A stretch of 64,000 nt of DNA from Climacium dendroides (taxonomy: Eukaryota; Streptophyta; Bryopsida; Hypnales; Climaciaceae), in the NCBI GenBank assembly GCA_950106755.1, contig OX467082.1, positions 18,290,001 through 18,354,000 on the forward strand, given 5' to 3'. The translations under genes were made by a program, and so were the position numbers. Positions 25,786-37,988 of this stretch are shown piece by piece (positions within the stretch are counted from its first letter, which is position 1; each line of letters opens with the position of its first letter). The notes under the pieces were generated by a model that did not search any database, was not told where the DNA came from, and saw nothing but the letters and a program-made list of their open reading frames with translations.

Positions 25786-28700
25786 ATGGATCTTAAGAAA
25801 GTTCTGGACCAAACGGTCCGGGAATTGTAAGAACTGGGGTGGCAATTGTGAACTTCGTCATTTCTTTGAACTCAAATTGGTTGTGTCCTGGTTGCCTTTT
25901 CTGTGCAAATCTTGAACTTGTGTGCTCCAGAGCATCTTCATACCAAGGGTTGATGACGTGGGGATGTGGATGTCCATGGCATCAGGAAGAGGGAAGTGAA
26001 CAAGAAGGTGCTCAAGGTGCCCGAAATTGAGATCAAAGTAAGTCGGCCCTCTTGCGAGTTTGCTGTTTTTTGTTGGAGAAATGACTGCTTTTGTCCATGC
26101 TGAGTGTGCCAGTGCGTGTGGAGGGGTGCATAGATCATAGGCGGGCATTGATTGCTGGAAATTCTGATTCACTGCAGAGACGGATCTTTCTCTCTTGCTA
26201 TTATTACCTGATGCTTCGTCTTCTATTCTTAGCATATTCATCGCCTTTGACCTGAAATGATGGTGTAAAACGGGAAACATTCCTTGGCCCGCTTTTAGGT
26301 TTGCGAGGCCACGAGCAACGAACCCTGGGGTCCGCACGGCACAATCATGGGCGACATTGCACAAGCCACCCGGAACTTGTAAGTTTAATGTCCACCACTG
26401 GCACGAAATCGTTTGGATCCTTGCTTATTATGATTTCTGTGTGTCATAAATGCGAAGCAAGTATCGCGACACGATTTCTTTGGGGGTCATGCAGACAGGA
26501 GTATCACCTGATTATGGGGGTTTTGTGGAAGCGATTGCATGATTCCGGGAAGAATTGGCGTCACGTCTACAAGGTGGGTGCCCAAGAGCCCTGATCATCC
26601 TTCTTTTGCTTGGGGTTTATCCATCATCATCAATCTTCTGCCCTTGTCAATTATGCCGGATTCTTTAGGTTTCTTTAGCGACCATAAATGAGGGCCAAGG
26701 CCAATGTAATACTCTCAACCCTCTTTATTTTGGCCTTCCTTAAAATGACATTTTAAAATATCATGCACGCTTGCCACACTATTGTTGACTCTAGCACACT
26801 TGTTTCTCATTAAAACTGCTGCATAGTGAAAAAGTTGGGACCCCTGTGGCAAAATTAAATAGGTTTGAGTGTACTGCGTAAGAAAATGGCAGAATCTTCA
26901 TCCTATATAGCACACTGCACACCCAAGGTGAGACTTTGTTTTGTTGATTCTGGTACCTTTTACGCAAATTGGCTCCTCAATGACTGATGGTGCTTGCCAG
27001 TCGCTAACAGTGATGGAGTACCTCATTGCCAACGGAGCGGAGCGCGTCGTTGACGAGCTTCGGGAGCAGGCTTACCAAATCCACGTGAGCAGGCCACGAA
27101 CGACAAGCTGTTTCAGATTCAAACGAAGCTTGCCTTTGATATGTTGCATAATCTTTTCTTCATATCGCTGGTGATGGCAGGCATTGCTGGACTTTGAGTA
27201 CATCGAGCCCAATGGCAAAGACCAGGGCATCAATGTGCAAAAAAAGGCGCAGAGCATTTTGGCGCTCATCAATGACGGTGGCAAGATTCGGGAACTTCGG
27301 CAGAAGGCTGCTGTCAACCGAGACAAGTAAGTGTGAACGTCAAAAACTATGGTAGCCTTACTTTACAGGAAAGCGTATGGTGACGGTTTATTAATTATGG
27401 AAAACGTACCATGTAGCAATGGAAAGCTCAAAGTTTGAATCTCCATAGTAGCTGTGCAGGTACCGAGGCCTCTCGAGTACGGGGATAACCTTCAAGCCAA
27501 GCTCCTATTTAAGCACAAGCGGGAGCTACGATGAAGAGCAGTATGGTGGAGGCTCAAATATGAAGGCACCGAAGGACGATGTCGACGGCAAGGATCTCGA
27601 ATGTCGTCCACAACGAGATGAGTCCAATAGGTCAGAATACTCATGTAGGATGTGGTCGCAATTGCAAGCATTCCAGAGGTTCATTTATCAAAATTTGTTC
27701 GTAATCAAATTAGATTTTTCGATTAAGAATTGCAAAGGTGAGATCGACTCTAGATTCTGTGAGATTTACGGCTCTTACATCCAAGTACTGATAGAATAAA
27801 TAAATGTTCCGGTGTTGAATGGCAATCACACGCAACCTGCTATATCTTAAATTGTTGAATGGACCGACGGTCTTGAAGTTAGCTTGGGCTAAGATTCTAA
27901 TTCTGGGCTTATATATGACTCATTCGCCTGGAATGACTGCAGTTGCGGTGAGCGGGAGCACAACGAGGGCTGTACCTCATCGAAAGGAGGTGATCCCAAC
28001 AGCGACAAAGGCTCTTCGACGGAGGGAGAGGGGAGTCATGACACCGACGAGTATCGCCAGTACTCCAGGTAACTCTGAGTTGTACCCTGTAGACTTCGGC
28101 AACCTTGCAGCAGAGTATATTGATATATTATGCATTGCTGTGACTTGGTTCTCTCTCCGACTGCTCAATAGATTTGAGTATGCCTTATAGACGACCTGTA
28201 TATATTACATTATATTTCCCACTGCATTCGTTGCAGCAGTTCGTTCGGCAACCCTATTGGCCTTCACAATGTTTTGATGTAATTTGTAAAATTTCTTTGA
28301 GTGATCATCTGATGTAGTTATCTCTGGCAGGGCACCTGGCAATCGGGGAGTGGTGGCAGGTGTAACGCGTGCACAGACAAACCTTTCTCAGTCAAGTTCA
28401 GGACCCACATCAAATCGCAGGGATCTCTTCTTCACCATCAATCCTGCTGATGAGAACATCGACGATGACTTCGATCCGCGCGGGACTTCAAAGTGTTCAG
28501 GTCCTTCGAGCCCCTCGTACCCTTGTATTGAATAACTTTTATGGTCATATTGATTGAAATGGCTTGTTTGGAGCGCCAAAATTCGTGCCCAGAGCAATGA
28601 AAACTAGATCTGATCGAGGTTACAGTCTTGCGACCGAAACTGCGCTTAGTTCACTGAAATTCGCCATTTATTGAAGTGGCGCTTGTACCAGTAGTTCAGA

Positions 28701-30324
28701 ATTCTTTATCTGACAGACCTATCTCACTGCAGCACTTAATTGACATCTTAGGACTAATTAAGAACTGTGTTAAGATGCTCAATAAAGTGATGTTGAGTTG
28801 TCACTTGTCAACATGTACATCTGTAATTCCTCAAGTTTTCAAGAGTCAAGATTTATTAAGAACTGAAAATATATAATCGATTCTTTTCAAACCGTGCCAC
28901 TGGTGCTGAAACATGTGAGTTATCTGGGTTGGGATTGGATACAATTGTAGTGCCAGTGGCAAAGGATGAGTTCAGCGTTCAGAACCAAAATGCTTTGGAG
29001 GACTTATTTGCAGATGTCGAGTTCCAAGCATCTTACCCTCCTATTGCTTCAACAGCTAGTAATAATGTGAGTACAACTTCAACGTATCCAAGTTCCTGTC
29101 TGAACGCATTTGCACATGAAGAATAATTCTTCGCATTGATTTCCAACGTAACACTTCTGTGATTCACTTGATCGACTGAGTTAGGCATGTGCTTTTTCAG
29201 ATTTTACTCAGCTGGTTGTATTCTCCTTTGCAGGTATTAGAGCAGGACTATCTCCAAACGTTCACTCAGGCTTCCAAACCCAACTGTATTCCACAGCCAC
29301 CACCCCCATTCAACAGTAGCACGAAAGCTGAGTTTCAACCTTTCAGCCAAACCCTTCCTGAGGAGAGCCCTATTGAAGGGCCTTCATTCGACAGTTTCAA
29401 TCCTTCCTTTGCATCCTTCAACGAGTCCACTACTCAGGGAGTACTTCCCAATGGAGGATTTCATTCCAACTCCAATAATTTCAGTGCTCGTGAACAGTTT
29501 AAGGCGGGGTCGAGTACTGTGGGGAGCCTCTCGAAAACGGCAGATTTATTCGGCTCCTTCAACCCTTTCGCTGCTAAGGATCATGGCACGGAAAAAGGGA
29601 ATAATATAGCCGAGCAGCAACCTCAGGAGCAACAGCAGCTGCCGCACAAGAACCCCTTCTTGTCCACCACCTCCTCTTCAGCATTCTGGGACGACCCCCT
29701 CATTACCAGTCTCGTGGATCTTTCAATTGGTACATCATTTCGAACTCGATACATGTCTTATATTAGTATAATATATATCTGTACTGTGAAGAACTGAAGA
29801 TTGCAAGATTTCATGCTATTTATGAGTTGCGCTGAAACTCGCACAGTACGGACAGAGGGATTCGGGCGAATGATGCGATTCTCAGTTAATTATTGTATTA
29901 TTAAAATATTTGTTGTAAAGCCTGGATTCGATATGATCTGATTGTCTCTTTAATTATTTTATTGAAGTCGATCTGATGGAGTGCAGGACCGAAGCAAGAC
30001 CAGGTGGCACCACTTCGCATGATGAACGAGATCAGCAAAAACATGGCTCCGTCCACTTCAGCTTTCTCCAGGGCCAACAGTTTACCGGTTGGTGCACCCA
30101 CGTTGAGCATGGCAAGGCACATGAACAGCAGTATCAGCCTAGGTAAAACTCCCTCCACGGGCTATCACACCAAGTTTTATAGCCTTCAATCCACATTAAT
30201 GATTGAAGTCACTTTTGTGTAATTTTGGACTGTCTTCATGTTTAGGTCACTGATATGTCCTTGCAATGCGCACCCCGTCACATTTGCAGGGAGATCCGTA
30301 AGCGATCTACCGAAATCAAGTTGA
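25786..30324 (+). CDS. Epsin (ENTH-domain clathrin adaptor), EPSIN1-like
   Basis: Epsins bind phosphoinositides through an N-terminal ENTH domain and recruit clathrin, adaptors and EH-domain proteins through a disordered tail; plant EPSIN1-type proteins act at the trans-Golgi/endosome route to the vacuole. Exons are 25786-25826, 25986-26037, 26299-26378, 26495-26573, 27001-27084, 27181-27326, 27460-27630, 27943-28068, 28331-28500, 28957-29066, 29234-29729, 29987-30142 and 30290-30324, with consistent phases, giving about 581 aa. The ENTH domain spans about residues 10-160 ([68 protein letters not shown]). The tail has DDDFDPRG (about 305-312), DLF motifs, two NPF motifs (about 463-465 and 493-495) and SLVDLSIG, as in plant EPSIN1. 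MDLKKV as the start matches the family. The last exon is the least certain: without the final splice the frame would stop at 30220-30222. Confidence 0.93.
26710..26873. mobile_element. Intronic MITE, family M1, copy 2
   Basis: Lies in epsin intron 4 (26574-27000), in the same + strand orientation as the copy at 24406-24570. The right end is the inverse of TACACTCAAACC and the left end reads TACTCTCAACC, giving imperfect TIRs of about 12 bp. Shared internal blocks and equal length (164 against 165 bp) show a common origin. Confidence 0.7.
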
Positions 30325-30660
30325 TGAACCTGAATCGAATATTGAGTGGTAATATGAGACCGGCATGTTCCTTCACATCACCGATTCACTCGACTCTCAG
30401 GTGCTCACTCGGTCACACCTGCATGCCTTGCAACTGTAGCTGTTAAATTCAAACTTTGAGGTGCATTTATAGGTTACGTGTTCTTTCTCTTTTTTATCCC
30501 GAGCAACAAATGAGATTCGTGCATCTGGACCATGTGACGGCGAAGTCCCAGCCCGGGGAGTACACGAGATCGAACTTCAAGTCTCATTGTGGCATAAGTG
30601 GTACTGTCGTCCTGGTCTGGAAGAATTCTCACCTGAACTCTTAATAAAAACATAAAATAA
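30325..30660 (+). other. Epsin 3' UTR, probable end near 30650
   Basis: Follows the predicted epsin stop codon. An AATAAAAACATAAAATAATT stretch at about 30643-30662 has A-rich near-upstream elements and is a plausible polyadenylation region. The exact cleavage site cannot be seen. Confidence 0.4.
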
Positions 30661-33400
30661 TTAAATTCGCCTTCTGGATAATTAATTATCCAAGGCAGTA
30701 CGTCACTTGCTCAACTATTTCCAACCCTGCTCGGATACTGCTGTTTATTTTCCGACATTCTCTTTTGGTATTAGTATTTTATTCACGTCCATGGAGCTTG
30801 TTGAATAATTCTGGGTGATTGACCATTCCTGATAATTCTCACGTAGGGACTAGATTTTATGAACCGACAGGGTCCACAGGATAAACACAGAACCGACCTC
30901 TCCTTAATACGGGCCGACTGCACACATTGCAAGATTTCCGCTTCCTGTTTTCTTTTGTTTGACACAATTGAATGTAGATTTTCATCGCAAGTGACAAGAA
31001 TGCTGACTTTCGGAGCTAGCTTCAGCCGATGCGTCCACCTGAAAAAACAAAACTGGTCCGTGGTTGAATATTCGTCTCACTGACCTGGGGCTGGGCAAAA
31101 CACACATTCTTCCAAGCCCATGTGATGATACCCTGGTAGATTTCTTGGCTTAATTAAGCTTAAGGTTTTCAGTTTACTTATTAGCCTAAGCATGACTGTT
31201 GGTTTCATTGTCAGGTGCAACTGACAACCTTGTCACTGACTGAAGAACTCTTTGTATCCATGATTTACGGATCCAAAACCCAAGCTGATCAAGATATACT
31301 TCGTGTACTGAGACAGTGAAGAAATCAAAGGACCGTCTAGCTAGCTCCACGAAAGCTTGCTTTGGCAGGATAGAGAAAACCGTCCACCATCTGAGGCGGC
31401 TTTTCATTTGGTCGCATGCTACAGCAAGTTGTCGGATGCTACAAACAAGAACTTCCTACTGTAGCAGACAACTTCAAAATGGGGATCGGTGCCGCAATCT
31501 CATCCTCACTTGCAAGAGAGATTATCGGCGCGTACTGCGCATATGCGCTCTGTAAGAAACTGAGGTTGAGCCTAGACTAGTGGTATTCAATTTCCTAGGT
31601 GGACGTTAGGGAAGTCGGCTCTCTAATGTGCTGATTTCCTTGCATTTTCAACGATCACCGTCACTTCTGATTTTCTTACTGGGAATCGGTGCAAGTACAG
31701 AATTAACTTATTTCTAGAAAATGTCAAGTAGCGAGTGGTTGTCAGCACGGTTTTTGCATGAGAAGTTCCATGCTACAAGCTGCAGCTCGTAATAGAAATG
31801 CGTCTCACGATCGATCGGACGCCAGATCAGCCGAGGTACCGTACTGTATCAGTTGATCTGTAAGGTTGAAAATGGACCATTTTTAGTAATTCAAAATTCC
31901 TTGTATCCCACGACTGATTGCACGACTGATGAAACTCTCAGCAGATGAAGGCAGGCGCAGATTCTCTTTGATGATGCCAAGCTTATTAGAATTGGACTAC
32001 GTTTTAATCAGTGTTATCTTAACTTATTCCGAACTTGCCACAACGAATTCATGCATATATGCAGGGTCAACTTTGAATTATGCAGATTCAGTCTGAGAGA
32101 TATGTTTCTGAAACGTACTGCATATGATGGCGGTTCTAATTTCCTTCTGACACTGATTTCCAAGAGGTTCAGCGACTCGCGGTACTGTACGCTCTGCTGC
32201 TAGACGAAGTCTTCGTTTTGTTTTGTCACTTCGTCGCAACACAGATGGATGTTGAAGAAAGAAAAGTAGTCTGATTTTTCACATGAGTCTGTAGGAACCC
32301 ACAGTCATGAGTCTTTGCTGAGCTAGGGTCCCACTTCGAAGCCCACAGGACAGCCAGAGCGACACCAAAACTTAAGGTATGCATTCCGTGGACCCTCACC
32401 CCAATTGCGTCCCTGTCTGCAGTTGTCCAACAAATCATCCAACAAATTAGGGGCCGAAATGTTGGACAAATTGGGACGCAAATAAGGACGCAATTGGGTG
32501 AGGGTCCATCATGCATACCTTATGTCATACCTTGTAAATCGAATCTAGAAAGACCTAAGTCAACTGTTTTTCTCATGTTTCAGAACTGGAAATGTTCAGT
32601 AATATAATGTAAAATAGTGGGCACTAGGCAGAAGGGAAAAAGCAAAATAGGAAAGCCGGCACTGAGTCTGAGATCAGCTTGGCACTTTTGCAGACGGGCG
32701 GCATTGTCAGAAATGGTCTGTGGCTGCCGCCCTCTTGGGTCTGGCATTGACTCTAGGTGGATCAATTTCGATGCAACTGAACGCGGTTGCTTAAGGCACA
32801 TAAAACCACATTTATTTATACTAATAACGTAGCGCCAATCACTTGGACCAGACAGTAACTGAAGTTAAATGGTCTCCGTCTCCCTGCTGATTATGCAGCA
32901 ACTGAACGAAACAGCGAACAAGAAATCCAAAAAAATTCTGAATTCCCAGTTTCCAACTAACAAGAAGAGTCCCATTTATTGCAAGTTGCAGTCATTCAAG
33001 GTGATGTAGTAGCTCAGAAACTGCCACATCAAGATCAGCTTACTGATAATTGCTTGGTTCTTATTATTATAATATAGCTTGTGTTTCATGTGAACTGATG
33101 GAAGTTTGTCCCAACAGTAACTTCCAGAGGTTTTAAGATAACTTCTTTGTAGAAACGCTGAAACTCATGTCACCAGGCTCTGTTGCTGAGCACTGTGAGT
33201 CTGAGCTATCAATTTAGTGCTCAGACTTCAGCTCAATGACGCTGTCAGTTTCTGTGACAAGAAAGTTCATTCGTGAGACAAATGACAAGTCTCAAGAGTG
33301 GGGCAGCAAGTTAAACCAACTTCCCTTTTAAAAAATTTAATTAAATTAAATTAAATTAAGCTTGGCTGCACTGACTGAAGGCTCTCATTTGTTGCAGAAA
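30661..33400. other. Intergenic, mostly unique-looking DNA
   Basis: No supported gene. A possible degraded retrotransposon integrase trace lies near 31310-31555 (see findings), a hairpin MITE at 32375-32520 and a short (ATTAA)n tract at about 33336-33359. ORFs such as 32226-32516 on the - strand span the MITE and are chance frames. Confidence 0.4.
32375..32520. mobile_element. 146-bp hairpin MITE with TA duplication
   Basis: Almost the whole element is an inverted repeat. AGGTATGCAT and GGACCCTCACCCCAATTGCG at the left are mirrored by GACGCAATTGGGTGAGGGTC and ATGCATACCT at the right, with inner TTGTCCAACA also mirrored. TA stands directly outside each end (32373-32374 and 32521-32522), fitting a Tc1/mariner-derived MITE. 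No coding capacity. Confidence 0.75.
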
Positions 33401-33412
33401 ATTTACAGTAAG

Positions 33413-33752
33413 TAGGAGGTTCTAGAAGTGCATAGACTCTTAAATTGCCCACCTCTTCAAATATACACTTTTTGGACAAATATACACTTTTTGGATACGT
33501 TTATTTTTCATAGCCGTCAGCAATGTACAAACAGTGTACATTTTAGGAGGTGGGCAATTTTAGAGCCCTATGTCATTTCATCTTCAAATTTTCATAACTA
33601 ATTTCAAAAAGTTAAAAAAAACATGAAACAACTTGGGTTAAATGCCAATTCCACTTGTCTTTTAAGGAAAATTTACTGAAAAATATTTCAAGAAGCTTCA
33701 CCTCCCCAAAATTCAACACCAACTCTTAAATGGGCAATGTATGGACTTCCTA
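33413..33752. mobile_element. Dispersed repeat family R1, copy 2
   Basis: The best-bounded R1 copy. The left end TAGGAGGTTC is mirrored by the complement of TAGGAAGTCC at the right, and CTCTTAAATTGCCCACCTC recurs inverted inside (about 33438-33456 and 33546-33564). The inner part shares 'GAAACAACTTGGGTTAAATG' and 'AATTTACTGAAAA' with the 7.1-kb copy. Non-coding. Confidence 0.6.
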
Positions 33753-36700
33753 CCTTAGAAGATTGAAATCTCTTAACAACGTTCTAAAAACATGGCCAAC
33801 ACCTCCACCCCACCCCATTGTAAGGTAGACATAAAATATATCACCTACTCTATATTTTTGATAATGGACCCATTTGCACAATATAGGGTGACCTATTTTC
33901 AAAAATGAGGGGAATATAATGTAGTTTGGCAACTTCAATTGTTGTATGATGAATAACACATTGACAATTTTTAATAACACATTTTAGTTTTGCACTCTCA
34001 AAAATAGGGTTCCCTATGTATCATGAACAAATTGGACTATAATCTACACTTCCTTAATTTTTACTCATTCCAAAGTTGATGAAAAATTAGCAAAAAACAG
34101 TGAAATTGAGTTTATTTCTATTCCTTGACCATGGAAAATTGTACCCTTACCATCACTCAATTTGACACATGCTAAAACACTTAGCATTGTCAAAAATAGG
34201 TGATATACTTTATCCTTGTCCTTCCTATCTTTTACTAAATATATACAAGAGAATTCACACATATAATGTATAACTTGAATAAAGGTGACAATCTAATATT
34301 TCAATGTGTGTAGTCAAAGCCTCCAAGGTGCATTTTCTTCTAATGTAAGATAGATAGATAGTATGGCATGGGGGTGTAACGAGCACAAATGATCCCATGG
34401 TTGTTAGCATATGAGCTTAGGACCTAGACACCTAAGTTATATGCACATTCCATGATTATAGAGTATCTATATTATAGGTACCTATATTGTAAATACCTAT
34501 GTTATAAGTACCTTCTATGGTTACATGATACCTATGTTACATTGACATATGTTATAGGCACCTTCAATGATTGTAGAGTACCTGCTTATACCTCAGTTCA
34601 AGGCTCGTAGACTCACATTTCTATGCTCACGTGCTAATGTCATTGGATGATTTCTAAAAATAACTTTTTTAAATGTCGCATGAAAGGAAATCCATAAAAT
34701 ATTATCTATATGCCAAAAATTATAAAATAATTGGACAAGATTTCTCTAAAGATTACCCATGACCAACTTGCTTTTCATGTATATATGGACCTAATCAAAG
34801 TTCATAACATTTATTGTGGATGTAGCTTCTGTTAATGCAAAGCCCTCTCTACTTCAGTCTAGTATCAACCAAGAAGAAAATCACATAACTTAAAAAAGCA
34901 TAGTGACTAACAATATTTCAAATCTTGTTGTCTTTATTCATACATGTTTCACATAAGACAATTCCATCTTGTTTTCTACTTCAATTCATTAATGATGATG
35001 AGTTTATTTGTTCCAACTTCTCACATTATATTCTACGATGCTTGATTTTATAGAAGATTTGAATTTATATAAGTGTAATCAGTTGAGGATACAAATAACT
35101 CTATTAATCATTGAATACACTCATTTCTATGAAAAAACAGGTGAAAAAATAAGGTAGAATCGTTCTCTAATGAAACTTGTAAACTAATTTGATGCATTAT
35201 TAGTTTTTGTTTTCTTGTAAAAGCCAAACATTTATTTTCTAGACAATCCACTATTTATTAACATGCACCTCCTTACTTTAGATGAGTTCCAAATTGAATT
35301 AATGTATACAAAGTTTTCACACAATGGGCACTTGGACATTATATTCATTGCCACTTTGATAGATGCAAATTGCAACAACCAACATTTGTATTGGGTTTGA
35401 AGAAAGTTTTTTTAACCCCTAAAGTCCTATTGTTTCCCTAGAAAAAGAAATGAAAGTCTAGGCAAGTTCCTATGATGTCAAATTTTCTTGGAATTTTTTG
35501 AGTTTTTTTAATAAAACTAGTACATTAGCTTTGGGAGAATGTTGTTTTTATTTTAATTGGTGCTTTAGAGAAAAAGTTATACCATCCTAAGCACAAACTT
35601 CAACTAGACAAGTAACAAAAGAAATCCACAAAAAATTGAAATAAAATTGAAAATTTTGTTTTGCACAAACTATATATTCTTTGTCTAAATAAAAAAAATG
35701 ATTCATTCCATTTGTATGAGTGATGTGAAAGTCATGTAGCTTCTTGTTTTGTAAGCAACCATGGTGTATTCTTGAGAAAATAAAGTATTGGATTCATTTA
35801 TGAATTCAATTTCCACAATTTTCAAAAATAAAATGTTCCACGAGGTTTAGTATGCTTGCTAGAACAATCTCAATGTGGGGATTAGTGTGTTTCAATCCCC
35901 ACCACTTAGAGCTACAAACAATTTAGTTTTTCCTTTAATCTCATACCTACTTTTACATAACATTTTTTTAAGAAAGAAAATCAAGGTTGTTGTTTTTGAA
36001 TTTTTTTTAACATTGACTTGCAATTCCATGTCCGTATGTTAATTAGGATTGACATCCCAAATGGATTTTTGGAGATAAAACTTAACTTCATTTCCCAACT
36101 TTTCATACTTCAATTTTTTTTTTAAGTTAATATACTATGCCTAAATGAGGTATGAAATTCTATTCCAATCACAATTTCTACTTTTGATTTTAACTATGAG
36201 TGGTTGAGAAACTACAAATTCTAATTTCTATATCCTACATGGATATTTCTACTTCCTACCACCCCATAGGTATATAAAGAGCTTCTCTCCACGTTTGAAA
36301 ATTGAAAGTAAGTTATTGTGATGACCACATAGTAGATTGCATTGATATACTACTCAATGGATTCTAGCTTAAGATTTTAGGCAAATTGTTTTTCTTTACA
36401 AATCATATTAATTTAAGGGAGGCGACTCATACTTGACTAGGATCCATTCCTGTCATATAGACTACACTCTTTCCAATCAGTAGGAGAAAGCAGGACATTA
36501 ATTATGGCACAATTTCCAATGCAATCGTGGCGCATTACAATTGGCTACAGTCTTGGTTGATTTTGCAACCAACCTATGGTTGGAAATAGGAGGACCTATA
36601 TGACAAGAATGTGTCGAACAGAATCTTCAACTAAAAGATTTGTAGTAATTATGTTTTGAAAAATAAAATTCTGAAAAATATGGAATCCTTCTAAACTCTA

Positions 36701-37890
36701 TTTCCGTACATGAGAAAATTTCTCCACTCAAGAAAACAACACTCCAGATATGCAAAATTGCTTAACCCCAAACTGTATTTGCCAAAATTCAAACCCTTCC
36801 AATCAAACTATCATGTAAAATGAGATCCACATAAATTGACTGTACCGATTGATAGTAGAGATAGCGCCGGAGCTATAGGGGAAAGGAAACGTCCTTTTAC
36901 CGTACAGTTAAAAAGATTATAATGGTCAAACAAGGAGATCTTTGAGTTTTGAGAGGCCATATTTGAGGCACTGGGGCGCTCAGGGGTTAAGTAGCCCGAA
37001 ATGGGTGGACTCCCTTATTTAAGTTACCACTGAAGCTTCCAAACTCAGTCCCCTGCCATTCACTAGATTCTTCTTCCTCTAACTTAATTTTTCTTTTAAA
37101 ATGAAGGAAGGGGCAGTTTTTCATGTCCAATCCAAGACACCAGGAAGCTTACTAACTTATTATTCACATGCTGGTGCCCAAATGCCCCTTACCCATTCCA
37201 GGAGGCCAACTATACTAAGTTAAGTTCCACAGGACAAGTGACCAAGCCAAGGGGAGCATGATGCAAGTACGTTTTGTTTTTGTTTTTATATTTGAAACCT
37301 AAAATAAGAGGGCCATGTCCAAGTCATGGACATGCTACTGCACAAGAGAATAATTGGCGGGTGGGGGCAGGGAAGGGGGGTCTATTAATATTATCATGGG
37401 CTCGGAATTAGGGCACCCTGTCTGCTCCACCACTCCCCTGTTGTTCCCTTGTCCCTCGACTGCTCCAAATAAGCTGCAACTACTTGGCAGGCATCACACA
37501 AATAGTGGGGGCCATCCTTCCGTAACTCTAGAGTGTAGACATTCTGGGAGCCATGCATGGCTGCCATACCCAAGAAGAAAAACAAAACATGGCCGGGGGC
37601 TGGTGTGGCTTTAGAAAAACTTTTCCAACATAAGTTGCTCTCCACCCTAGAGGAAGCTCTTCTCTTCTCCACCCCAAGGGGCTATTCGCATACAAGAACC
37701 GGACTACACTAGAGGTGGAGCTCCAAGCACCAATCTCTTACGTATGGTTCCATGTCACATCTTGTCCTCCAAAATAAAACATCCACTTTTATTTTTTTTG
37801 CATGTGGCAACAAATGAATGAATGAAGGGAGCCACGGAGGCAAGTCTTGGAATAGGTGAGACAAAGGACACAAAAGGAGAATACTTCTAG
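33753..37890. other. Gene-free AT-rich stretch
   Basis: No supported gene. Contains the TIR repeat at 34405-34637 and a diverged relative (35400-35960) of 2800-3330, recognisable by GATTCATTCCATTTG, TTCCACRWGGTTTAGT and ATTAGTGTGTTT blocks. From about 36.85 to 37.75 kb the DNA is GC-richer but its ORFs lack recognisable domains. Confidence 0.45.
34405..34637. mobile_element. TIR repeat family M2, copy 1
   Basis: The left end TTAGCATATGAGC is mirrored at the right by the complement of TTAGCACGTGAGC. Inside are irregular repeats of 'TACCTATRTTATAGGTACC' type. It shares 'ATATGTTATAGG', 'CACCTTCAATG' and 'TTGTAGAGTA/TTGTAAGATA' with 49034-49154. Confidence 0.55.
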
Positions 37891-37900
37891 ATAAATAGTA

Positions 37901-37986
37901 CTCCCTAGCTATGTCTCGAAATAAGACCATTGTTTCTTTTGTGAAAATACAGAAGAAATGCGGGTCTTATTTTTAGACAGAGGAAG
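37901..37986. mobile_element. 86-bp Stowaway-like MITE
   Basis: Left end CTCCCTAGCTATGTCTCGAA then ATAAGACC; the right end is the complement of CTTCCTCTGTCTAAAAATAA then GACCC. TA flanks both sides (37899-37900 and 37987-37988). End sequence, size and TA target are the standard Stowaway pattern. Confidence 0.8.
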
Positions 37987-37988
37987 TA

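Noticed and set aside
30143..30222. Epsin C-terminus by read-through instead of the last splice
   Set aside because: Possible, but CTAG|GTAAAA is a good donor and the downstream exon gives a short in-frame end; kept only as an alternative.
36845..36875. miR390-like segment (GATAGCGCC) suggesting a TAS locus
   Set aside because: Only the nine 3'-terminal bases agree; the seed half does not match, and no second site or pairing arm is present.
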